DNA of 64,000 bases. Source: Halomonas campaniensis (lineage in GTDB: Bacteria > Pseudomonadota > Gammaproteobacteria > Pseudomonadales > Halomonadaceae). Made by a program: the position numbers and the translations under genes. The notes under the pieces are model-generated. The model worked only from the letters and a program-made list of their open reading frames with translations. It was not told the origin of the DNA and searched no databases. This document shows positions 16,003 through 23,692 of this stretch, in pieces. Positions within the stretch are counted from its first letter, which is position 1. The number at the start of each line of letters is the position of its first letter. The DNA lies in the NCBI RefSeq assembly GCF_002211105.1, contig NZ_JPUA01000005.1:42065-106064 (forward strand). The letters run 5' to 3'.

Positions 16003-16030
16003 ATTCTACAGAAGTTTTAGATGAAGTCAA
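16003..16030 (-). promoter_or_regulatory. sigma-70 promoter of the initiator tRNA gene
   Basis: On the minus strand TTGACT and TAGAAT are separated by 16 bp, ending 14 bases before the mature tRNA 5' end. A near-consensus promoter well placed for a stable RNA. Confidence 0.7.
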
Positions 16031-16259
16031 TAGGGGGATTAACACGTTTGGCTTATAGCCGTTGATTATGACCTGCGGCAACATGGGGTAAGTGCAGCTA
16101 TGCTTTATATAGTCATAATAAAAAGCTTACGTTGGTGCATTGTTCTAGCAAATTATGCACTAGGGTAATACAGGCGCAGTCGCGCTTATTCACAATGGCT
16201 TGCGACGTAACGTGCATGTTTTGAGATCCAAGCCATTTGTCATATCAGGGAGGTAGTCA

Positions 16260-17006
16260 ATGGCCAATCAAGCCCCCGTCGCCTGGGTAACTGGTGGAAC
16301 TGGTGGTATCGGTACGGCGATTTGTCGTTCGTTGGCAGATGCGGGATATCTGGTCGTGGCGGGTTATCGCAACCCCGACAAGGCCAAAACCTGGCTAGAA
16401 ACGCAGCATGCCGACGGCTACAACAATATCGAATTGTCAGGTGTCGACCTTTCTGACCACAACGCCTGCCTGGAAGGTGCCCGCGAAATCCACGACAAGT
16501 ATGGCCCGATTAGTGTGCTGGTGAACTGTGCGGGTATCACCCGTGACGGCACCATGAAAAAAATGTCCTACGAGCAGTGGTACGAAGTGCTCGACACCAA
16601 CCTCAACAGCGTATTTAACACCTGCCGTAGCGTCATTGAGATGATGCTTGAGAGTGGCTATGGCCGGATTATCAATATTTCATCCATTAATGGCCGTAAA
16701 GGCCAGTTTGGTCAGGTCAACTACGCGGCGGCGAAAGCCGGCATGCATGGTTTGACCATGTCGTTGGCACAGGAAACAGCGACCAAAGGGATTACCGTCA
16801 ATACCGTATCACCTGGCTATATCGCCACCGATATGATCATGAATATCCCAGAAAAAGTACGCGAGGCAATCCGGGAAACCATTCCAGTGAAGCGCTATGG
16901 CACGCCAGAGGAGATTGGCCGATTGGTCACCTTCTTAGCCGATAAGGAGTCAGGTTTTATCACCGGTGCAAACATCGACATCAACGGTGGTCAGTTCATG
17001 GGTTAG
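16260..17006 (+). CDS. phaB: acetoacetyl-CoA reductase
   Basis: A 248-residue NADPH-dependent short-chain dehydrogenase that reduces acetoacetyl-CoA to (R)-3-hydroxybutyryl-CoA for polyhydroxyalkanoate synthesis. It has TGGTGGIGTAI, the NAG-like VLVNCAGITRDGTMKKM, Ser in NISSINGRKGQFGQVNYAAAKAG with the Tyr-x-x-x-Lys pair, and PGYIATDMI. The GRKGQFGQ segment is typical of PhaB rather than FabG. GGGAGG precedes the ATG. It stands alone, followed by a strong terminator; no PHA synthase lies nearby in this window. Confidence 0.9.
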   Translation: MANQAPVAWVTGGTGGIGTAICRSLADAGYLVVAGYRNPDKAKTWLETQHADGYNNIELSGVDLSDHNACLEGAREIHDKYGPISVLVNCAGITRDGTMKKMSYEQWYEVLDTNLNSVFNTCRSVIEMMLESGYGRIINISSINGRKGQFGQVNYAAAKAGMHGLTMSLAQETATKGITVNTVSPGYIATDMIMNIPEKVREAIRETIPVKRYGTPEEIGRLVTFLADKESGFITGANIDINGGQFMG

Positions 17007-17030
17007 TGGTTAGCCCAAGAGGAGAGCGTA

Positions 17031-17060
17031 AACGGGAGGCCATAAGCCTCCCGTTTTCTT
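17031..17060 (+). terminator. rho-independent terminator of phaB
   Basis: A perfect 10-bp stem AACGGGAGGC/GCCTCCCGTT with loop CATAA followed by a T-rich tail, 25 bases after the phaB stop. Confidence 0.9.
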
Positions 17061-17069
17061 TTGCTAACG

Positions 17070-19886
17070 CTATGGCAGTGGTACTCGTGCCAGTCGGCTG
17101 AGCAGGTTATCCAACTCTTCTACTTCAGCCTCCCATAGCGTGGCTGGCATTGGCCCTAGCGCCAATAGTGCCACCAGGATGTCGATCACTTCTTGATCAC
17201 GGCTGCGCTCTTGATTGAAGCCTTCATTCAAACGTTCTACCTGAATCGCCAGGCGCAGTGGCTCATCACTCTGCCGTACGCTACCCACGGCCAGCATCGA
17301 GAGGTGCACTCTTAGCCTCGCAAGGGAGTCGGCTATGCGGGCGTGCTCAGCGTCTGAGAGCGGTACTGCTACGCTATGGCGCTGTTGATTGCGTGCGTTA
17401 TGTGACTGATTGAAAGCGCTAGGCAATGAAGTGTCGAGAACCGTTTGCGCGTCCACATCACTGGGAATCCCCTCGCTGAGATAGCGTTGGTCGGCGGCCA
17501 GGTGAGCGTTCACTAATGGCATAATCGCATGCCACTGTTGAACCGTGTCGGCGACCGCCAGACGGTTTAGGCGTTCTCGGCGTGCACGCACAATGCCACT
17601 CATCCGCCGCTGCATGCCTTCGCTGCGCCGATTGCGGGGCAGTGGCTCAAGCTGATTGGCCTGCTCGATAAAGCGCTCCAGTGTGGCCGACTCGCTCGCC
17701 TCAAGTGGCTGCCAACTATCCATTTCATCGATGAGCGTCTGCATCTCATCAAGCTGCTGTTGCTGGCGCGCTGCCTGCTCATTTTTATGTGCATCGCGTT
17801 GGGCAAAAAGTTGATCGCACTCGTGGCGAAAGGTTTTCCACAGCGTTTGCTCTTCGCCTTTGGGGGCCCGGCCTAGTGCCCGCCACTGCTGCTGCAGCTG
17901 TTTGGTGAGGTGGATGCGCTGGGCCAGCGGCTGGCTGTCGTCGCTACGCAGTGCGCTCACTTGGCTGATCAGTTCGCGTTTTTTTGAGGCGATCGTTTCA
18001 GCGCGCTGATCAATCAACGCCTGTAGCTGATGGCGAATAGTGCCAAAGCGCCGCCCAACGGCCTCTGAGCCCTCGCGAGGAACGGGGCTGTAGTGTCGCC
18101 ACTGGTGGCGCGCTTTATCGCGAATTTGCCGGAGTACATCGGGGTCGGCATCTTCTGCTGGCTGAGCCAGCAGACTCTCTAGCTGGTCGCATAGCGCTTC
18201 CCGGGCTTTCAGGTTGTTCTCGCGCTCTTTACTGAGCTGATCCCGCCAAGGGGCAAGACGTTCATGGATACGATCCGAAGCGCTGCGGAAACGGGCAGAC
18301 TGTTCGCGGTTGGCCGCTGCATCGCCCAGTGATTTCCACTCTTTGACCAACTGGCGATGGTGGCGGTCAAGCGCTTCTTCCGCCATGTAGAGATCGTTAG
18401 CCAATGCTTCGATGCTCGCGCATAGCTGCTCGCGCTTTGGCCCGGCGACAAAACCTCGCCAGTCGCGTAATTCCGCGAGCCGGGCGGCTAAGTGCTTTAA
18501 GCGTGTTTTGAGCGGTTGGGCGGCTGGGCTTTCCAGCGCTTCAATGCGCGGCTTTAGCCGCTGATGCAGACGGCTGGCGCTTTTAAAGGCGCCGCGCTCT
18601 AACAAGTGCTCAAAGGTGTCGAGTTCCGCGCCATGGGCCTCCAGGGTGGTGCTGTCCTCTGTCGGTTGCGAGGGGGCGGTGCTGTCAGCATTACACGCAG
18701 CCAGTGCGCGGCCGAGCAGCGCCGGGGGAGTTAAGGTGTCTGGCCACTGGCATTCGCTAATCAAGGTGGCCAGGGTCGCATGGTCACCACTGGCCAGAGC
18801 GGTTTCGATGGGTGCGCTTACCGCGCACCAGCGCTGCCATGCCTCTAAGCACTGGTCGTAGTGCTGAATCGCCAGCGTGTAGCGCTGACGCATAGCCTCG
18901 CTGGGCGGGTGGATATCGGAAAGCGCCTGCCAGCGTTGGCCGAGTAGCTGGCGCTGGGCGCGCAGGCTGTCGATATCCTGTACGGTCATGGCGGAAGCGT
19001 GGCGTAGGCCGTCGAGGGTCTCTTCGATGCCTTCAAGCAGCTGCTCACGGGTGTTTTCAGCTTCTTCGCGGCGCTCGTCGCTCTGCTGGCGAGCCTGCTC
19101 CTGGGTCTCGTGGTCGTGGAGCGTTTTGCGGCAATTGAGCACGGCTTGATGAAAGCGCTGCTCCTGTTCCACGCTGGGCGGCTGGGTCAGTTGCTCCCAC
19201 TGCCGTTCAAGGTAGCGAAAACGGCCACCGTAAAGGGGCTCCCAGGGCGCGCGGGCATGCTGTTCTAGTTGATTCAAAAGCGTTTCGCGCTGCTGCTCTT
19301 CCGCTTCCAGCCACTGGGCGTCGCTGCGCAAGCGGTTGAGGCGTTCCCGTGCCAGACGAACCACCTGGCGGTCACGGCGTGCCTCTTTCAATAATCGCTT
19401 AAGCCCCTCCTCGTCCTCAATGCGCTCGGCGGCCTGGTGGCGAACGGCGGCCACACCGTTGTGGCAAGCTTGATGTATCAGGTCATTCTCATCACTCAGC
19501 TTGCTCAGGGCGATCAAGCGTAGATTAAGGTTGTCGCCCTGGAGGGCGACCGCACTCAATACCCGCGGCTCTTCAATCTGTTCAACCAGTGTCTGGCGCT
19601 GGTTCAGATCGGTATGGCCTTCACGCCCACTAAGCCGTTGGCAAACCGCATTGAACCAGGTTTCCTCCTGCTGATGGTGGGGGTATGCGTTTACCAGGCC
19701 TACGCAGTCATCCAGAGCCAGCAGCGCGGCAAGGCGAATCTGGCTATCGCTATCTTGAGTGAGCGACTGCAGCGCTTGACGCTGCTCCGCCTGCTCTGGG
19801 TTTAGTCGTTGGAGGGCCTGACGGCGCACCTCGGGGTCAGGGTGTTGCCACCGAGGTGCGAACAGGCGTCTTAACAGTCCGTGCAT
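17070..19886 (-). CDS. DUF349-domain protein
   Basis: A 938-residue cytoplasmic protein of the gammaproteobacterial DUF349 family, of unknown function. The N-terminal ~180 residues look HEAT-like (VRRQALQRLNPEQAEQ, QIRLAALLALDD, HQAAERIEDEEGL). The rest is highly charged helical sequence with repeated DUF349-type blocks carrying W-x-x-L-G/Y patterns (RQLLGQRWQAL, VKEWKSLGDAA, QQQWRALGRAPKGEEQTLW). No signal peptide or membrane segment. It is divergent from minC across 226 bases and converges with phaB. Length and architecture look intact. Confidence 0.8.
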   Translation of the reverse strand: MHGLLRRLFAPRWQHPDPEVRRQALQRLNPEQAEQRQALQSLTQDSDSQIRLAALLALDDCVGLVNAYPHHQQEETWFNAVCQRLSGREGHTDLNQRQTLVEQIEEPRVLSAVALQGDNLNLRLIALSKLSDENDLIHQACHNGVAAVRHQAAERIEDEEGLKRLLKEARRDRQVVRLARERLNRLRSDAQWLEAEEQQRETLLNQLEQHARAPWEPLYGGRFRYLERQWEQLTQPPSVEQEQRFHQAVLNCRKTLHDHETQEQARQQSDERREEAENTREQLLEGIEETLDGLRHASAMTVQDIDSLRAQRQLLGQRWQALSDIHPPSEAMRQRYTLAIQHYDQCLEAWQRWCAVSAPIETALASGDHATLATLISECQWPDTLTPPALLGRALAACNADSTAPSQPTEDSTTLEAHGAELDTFEHLLERGAFKSASRLHQRLKPRIEALESPAAQPLKTRLKHLAARLAELRDWRGFVAGPKREQLCASIEALANDLYMAEEALDRHHRQLVKEWKSLGDAAANREQSARFRSASDRIHERLAPWRDQLSKERENNLKAREALCDQLESLLAQPAEDADPDVLRQIRDKARHQWRHYSPVPREGSEAVGRRFGTIRHQLQALIDQRAETIASKKRELISQVSALRSDDSQPLAQRIHLTKQLQQQWRALGRAPKGEEQTLWKTFRHECDQLFAQRDAHKNEQAARQQQQLDEMQTLIDEMDSWQPLEASESATLERFIEQANQLEPLPRNRRSEGMQRRMSGIVRARRERLNRLAVADTVQQWHAIMPLVNAHLAADQRYLSEGIPSDVDAQTVLDTSLPSAFNQSHNARNQQRHSVAVPLSDAEHARIADSLARLRVHLSMLAVGSVRQSDEPLRLAIQVERLNEGFNQERSRDQEVIDILVALLALGPMPATLWEAEVEELDNLLSRLARVPLP

Positions 19887-19997
19887 GGATCATCCTGCGA
19901 GTATGAAATGCGTAGCATGAAAAAAACGGCTCGGTGGTTGCAGTCACCGGCACAGTCGCTTAGCTTGGCCTTACTATGGTGTGATAAACGTCTATTT

Positions 19998-20061
19998 TCT
20001 AGGCCACACTGCTTCTAGATCACACTGTTTTTAGACTACAGTGTTTCTAGACGACGAAATG
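19998..20061. repeat. four imperfect 16-bp tandem repeats upstream of minC
   Basis: Units beginning T(C/T)TAG start at 19998, 20014, 20030 and 20046, exactly 16 bp apart; the first three share TCTAGxxCACACTGTT-like sequence. They lie in the divergent gap between the DUF349 gene and minC, about 50 bases before the minC start. Confidence 0.65.
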
Positions 20062-20112
20062 CGTGATAGTACGCTACCTTAATCTTATATGAACATGACG
20101 GGGAGTTCGGCC

Positions 20113-20859
20113 ATGAGCCTTAACGTGGATAGTGCCGTAGTGGCCTTTACCTTCAAAGGCGGCATGCTGCCGATGACCGTCATGGAGCTAAGTAGTGCTG
20201 ACCCAGAGCAAATCCGGCAGCAGTTGTCTGGTAAGTTTTCCCAGTCCCCTGCTTTCTTTCAGCATACACCGGTTGTGCTCAGCGTGGAAAAACTCGATGA
20301 ACCACACTTAGCCCTTGAGCGCATTTGTGCCGTGTGCCGTGACCATAAGCTGTTGCCGGTCGCCGTGCGCGGTGGTACTGAGCCGGTTCGCCAATCGGCT
20401 TGGGCGCTGGGGTTGGGTTGGTTTCCGCCGGTAGCTGAAGGGCGAGCACGGGTGCTGGAAAGTGTCGGCAGCTCGCCGGTGCAAGAGGTCGCCCGTGAGG
20501 AGCCAGTGAGCGAGTCAGAAGCGCCAACGCTGGCCACGCGGCTCTATCGCGGTACTGTTCGCTCTGGCCAGCAAGTAAGCGCCTCTGATGGCGATTTAGT
20601 GGTTATCGGGGCGGTGAATGCCGGGGCGGAAGTGCTGGCTGCTGGCAGTATTCATGTCTACGGTGCACTGCGGGGCCGGGCACTGGCAGGCATTCATGGT
20701 AATACCCAGGCGGGCATTTATTGCCGCGAACTGGAGGCTGAGCTGCTTTCAGTGGCAGGCAACTACAAACGCTCTGAAGATATCGACGCTCAGCTTCTGG
20801 GGCAGCCCGCAGAAGTTCACTTTACAAAAGAACAGCTTGAAATTAAGCCATTGGGCTAA
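20113..20859 (+). CDS. minC: septum site-determining protein MinC
   Basis: The 248-residue FtsZ-assembly inhibitor of the Min system. The N-terminal FtsZ-interacting domain is followed by a variable linker (about residues 118-145) and a C-terminal beta-helical dimerisation and MinD-binding domain (GDLVVIGAVNAGAEVLAAGSIHVYGALRGRALAG, split over residues 160-195). The start follows GGGGAG; two ATGs further upstream are in frame but give an unlikely N-terminus. First gene of minCDE. Confidence 0.93.
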   Translation: MSLNVDSAVVAFTFKGGMLPMTVMELSSADPEQIRQQLSGKFSQSPAFFQHTPVVLSVEKLDEPHLALERICAVCRDHKLLPVAVRGGTEPVRQSAWALGLGWFPPVAEGRARVLESVGSSPVQEVAREEPVSESEAPTLATRLYRGTVRSGQQVSASDGDLVVIGAVNAGAEVLAAGSIHVYGALRGRALAGIHGNTQAGIYCRELEAELLSVAGNYKRSEDIDAQLLGQPAEVHFTKEQLEIKPLG

Positions 20860-21016
20860 GGTATTAGTATGAGGCTGCGTTGGTGCTTCATGCCTAGCGA
20901 CGCCGAAGACGCTATCCGTTACAGTATGGCATGTTGATGACATTGACGTTCCCGTTATGCGCAGAGCGCCAACTGACTCGCGCTCGCGACGAACGACTTC
21001 AAGAAGGAAGTGAATC

Positions 21017-21835
21017 TTGGCCAAGATAATTGTAGTGACCTCTGGTAAAGGAGGGGTCGGCAAAACCACCAGTGCGGCAGCCATCTCCACAGGACTTGCG
21101 CTGCGCGGTAAAAAAACGGTCGTCATCGATTTTGATGTGGGCCTGCGTAATCTCGACCTGATCATGGGTTGCGAACGGCGCGTGGTGTATGACTTAGTCA
21201 ACGTGATTCAAGGCGAAGCAGGGCTTAATCAGGCGCTGATTCGCGACAAGCGCGTCGAGAATCTATTTATTTTGCCCGCTTCCCAAACTCGCGATAAAGA
21301 TGCCCTGACCCAAGAGGGCGTTGCAGAGATTTTGGAGAAGTTGAAAGAAGATTTTGACTTCATTCTGTGTGATTCACCCGCCGGTATCGAACGCGGTGCG
21401 CAGTTGGCCATGTACTTCGCCGACGAGGCGATTGTGGTCACCAACCCTGAAGTATCGTCAGTGCGTGACTCTGACCGTATTTTGGGGCTACTAGCCTCGA
21501 AAACCCGGCGTGCAGAGCAGGGCGATGACCCTATTAAAGAGCACCTGCTGGTGACCCGCTATAATCCCGAACGGGTTACCTCCGGCGATATGCTGACGCT
21601 GGACGATATCCGCGAAATTTTGGCGATCAATTTACTGGGCTTGATTCCTGAGTCAGAGGCTGTGCTGCGTGCTTCCAACCAGGGCGTGCCCGTTACCCAC
21701 GATATCTCCAGCGACGCGGGCCAAGCCTATAGCGATACGGTATCGCGCCTGCTCGGTGAAGACATGCCGCTGCGTTTCCATGAAATGCAACGCAAAGGCC
21801 TGCTAAGCCGTATGTTTGGGGGGGCGCGCCGATGA
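21017..21835 (+). CDS. minD: septum site-determining ATPase MinD
   Basis: The 272-residue membrane-associated ATPase that recruits MinC and oscillates with MinE. The deviant Walker A KGGVGKTT lies at residues 11-18, with [14 protein letters not shown], the switch [10 protein letters not shown] and a C-terminal amphipathic membrane-targeting helix (LLSRMFGG). It starts at TTG, preceded by AAGGAAG. The 157-base gap after minC may hold an internal promoter. It overlaps minE by four bases (ATGA). Confidence 0.95.
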   Translation: MAKIIVVTSGKGGVGKTTSAAAISTGLALRGKKTVVIDFDVGLRNLDLIMGCERRVVYDLVNVIQGEAGLNQALIRDKRVENLFILPASQTRDKDALTQEGVAEILEKLKEDFDFILCDSPAGIERGAQLAMYFADEAIVVTNPEVSSVRDSDRILGLLASKTRRAEQGDDPIKEHLLVTRYNPERVTSGDMLTLDDIREILAINLLGLIPESEAVLRASNQGVPVTHDISSDAGQAYSDTVSRLLGEDMPLRFHEMQRKGLLSRMFGGARR

Positions 21836-22083
21836 AATTACTGGAGTTCTTGAAGCGTGAGCGCAGGAAATCCGCCTCGGTCGCCAAAGAACGTTTGCAA
21901 ATTATTGTCGCGCATCAGCGTAGTCAGCGCGGTCAGCCCGACTATATGCCGATGCTTGAGCGCGAACTGCTTGAGGTGATTCGTCGTTACGTCCATGTGG
22001 ATGACGACGCCATTCAAATTTCTTTGGACAGCGAAGACAACTGCTCGGTGCTGGAGCTGAACGTGACGCTTCCCAAGAGCTGA
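21832..22083 (+). CDS. minE: cell division topological specificity factor MinE
   Basis: The 83-residue activator of MinD ATPase. The N-terminal membrane/MinD-binding region ([28 protein letters not shown]) is followed by the C-terminal dimerisation domain ([23 protein letters not shown]). Translationally coupled to minD through an ATGA overlap. Confidence 0.95.
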   Translation: MKLLEFLKRERRKSASVAKERLQIIVAHQRSQRGQPDYMPMLERELLEVIRRYVHVDDDAIQISLDSEDNCSVLELNVTLPKS

Positions 22084-22176
22084 GCCTTCGTCTACGTGCA
22101 AGAACTGAAGACGGGGCGAAAGGGGCGGCGGGTGTGCTAGGCTTGGGCTTTTAACTGCCCAGCGGAGTGATTGTTC

Positions 22177-23670
22177 ATGGCGCCACCCAATGCTGCCCCT
22201 GCCAGTTTTCTATGGCATGACTATGAAACCTTCGGGGCGGATCCGCGTCGCGATCGGCCCGCTCAGTTCGCTGCCCTGCGCACTGATGCTGATATGAACG
22301 AGATCGGCGAGCCGATCGAACTCTACTGCAAGCCCGCCGATGATTACCTGCCTCATCCTGCTGCCTGTTTGATTACCGGCATTACACCGCAAAAAGCTCA
22401 ACGCCATGGTCTGCCCGAAGCAGAATTCGCGGGCGAGATTCAACGCCATATGAGTGAGCCGGGCACCTGCGTGGTGGGTTACAATAGCCTGCGCTTTGAT
22501 GACGAAGTCTCCCGCCATCTGTTTTACCGCAATTTGCTCGACCCCTATTCCCGTGAGTGGCAAAACGGCAATTCCCGCTGGGATTTGATCGATGTTGTGC
22601 GCGCTTTTTATGCGCTGCGTCCGGATGGCATTGAGTGGCCGCTGCGCGAAGACGGTGCACCCAGCTTCAAGCTAGAGCACTTAACCGCAGCAAATGGTAT
22701 TGCCCATGAGGGAGCTCACGATGCGGTAGCCGATGTGCGCGCCACGATTGCCTTGGCGCGTTTACTTAAGGCGCGCAATGCCAAGCTGTTCGACTATCTA
22801 CTCGGTCTGCGCGGTAAGCGCGCGGTGGCCAAGCAGCTTGACTTGCCCAACGCCAAGCCGCTGCTGCATATCTCCCGCCGTTATCCCGCCAGCCGGGGCT
22901 GTAGTGCGTTGGTGATGCCGCTGGCCGAACATCCGACAAACCCTAATGGGGTGATTGTTTACGATTTGAGCGTTGATCCCAGCGATATGTTGAGTATGTC
23001 GGCGGAGCAGATTCGTGAGCGGGTATTCGTCAGCCAGCAGGATTTGGCTGAAGGTGAAGCACGTATTCCGCTGAAGGTGATCCATATTAACCGTTGCCCG
23101 GTGGTGTTCCCCGCAACTGCTTTAAAAGACGTTGAGGGGCCGCAAAAGGGGGAGTATGGCATTATCGTTGCGCGCTTAGGCCTGGATGTGGCGGCTTGTC
23201 GGCAGCACTGGAAAACCCTGCGCGATGCCAGCGGTGTTGCCGCTAAGGTCGCCGAGGTGTTTAGCGCCGGTTACGACGACGCCCCGCAAGACCCTGATCT
23301 AATGCTCTATTCGGGCAGCTTCTTCTCCGCCGCTGACCGTCAACAGATGGAGCGGGTGCGGGAGATGGAACCGTGGGATCTGGTAGGACAGCGCTTTGCG
23401 TTCCAGGATCCGCGCCTGGAAGAGATGCTGTTTCGTTATCGCGCGCGCAGTTACCCCGACACGTTGGAAGGCGAGGAGCGCGAGCAGTGGGAGGCGTTTC
23501 GTTGGATGCGGATCAATGATCCGGCCCTGGCAGGCTTTACCCTCAAGGCGTTTGCGCGGGAAATCGCTCAATACAATCAGCAAACCCTTACTGACCGTGA
23601 GCGCCAGATTCTGGAAGAGCTGGTGATGTTCGTGGAAGCGATGATGCCGGCCCAGGCGTTTGATGCCTGA
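22177..23670 (+). CDS. sbcB: exodeoxyribonuclease I
   Basis: A 497-residue DEDDh-type 3'-5' exonuclease acting on single-stranded DNA. Exo I is Asp15/Glu17 (WHDYETFGAD), exo II is in GYNSLRFDDEV, and exo III is HDAVADV; the SH3-like and C-terminal helical domains of SbcB follow. The ATG after GGAGTGA was preferred to a TTG two codons upstream. Converges with the pitrilysin gene 22 bases away. Confidence 0.93.
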   Translation: MAPPNAAPASFLWHDYETFGADPRRDRPAQFAALRTDADMNEIGEPIELYCKPADDYLPHPAACLITGITPQKAQRHGLPEAEFAGEIQRHMSEPGTCVVGYNSLRFDDEVSRHLFYRNLLDPYSREWQNGNSRWDLIDVVRAFYALRPDGIEWPLREDGAPSFKLEHLTAANGIAHEGAHDAVADVRATIALARLLKARNAKLFDYLLGLRGKRAVAKQLDLPNAKPLLHISRRYPASRGCSALVMPLAEHPTNPNGVIVYDLSVDPSDMLSMSAEQIRERVFVSQQDLAEGEARIPLKVIHINRCPVVFPATALKDVEGPQKGEYGIIVARLGLDVAACRQHWKTLRDASGVAAKVAEVFSAGYDDAPQDPDLMLYSGSFFSAADRQQMERVREMEPWDLVGQRFAFQDPRLEEMLFRYRARSYPDTLEGEEREQWEAFRWMRINDPALAGFTLKAFAREIAQYNQQTLTDRERQILEELVMFVEAMMPAQAFDA

Positions 23671-23692
23671 GCCGGTGGTTTAACAACGTTGC

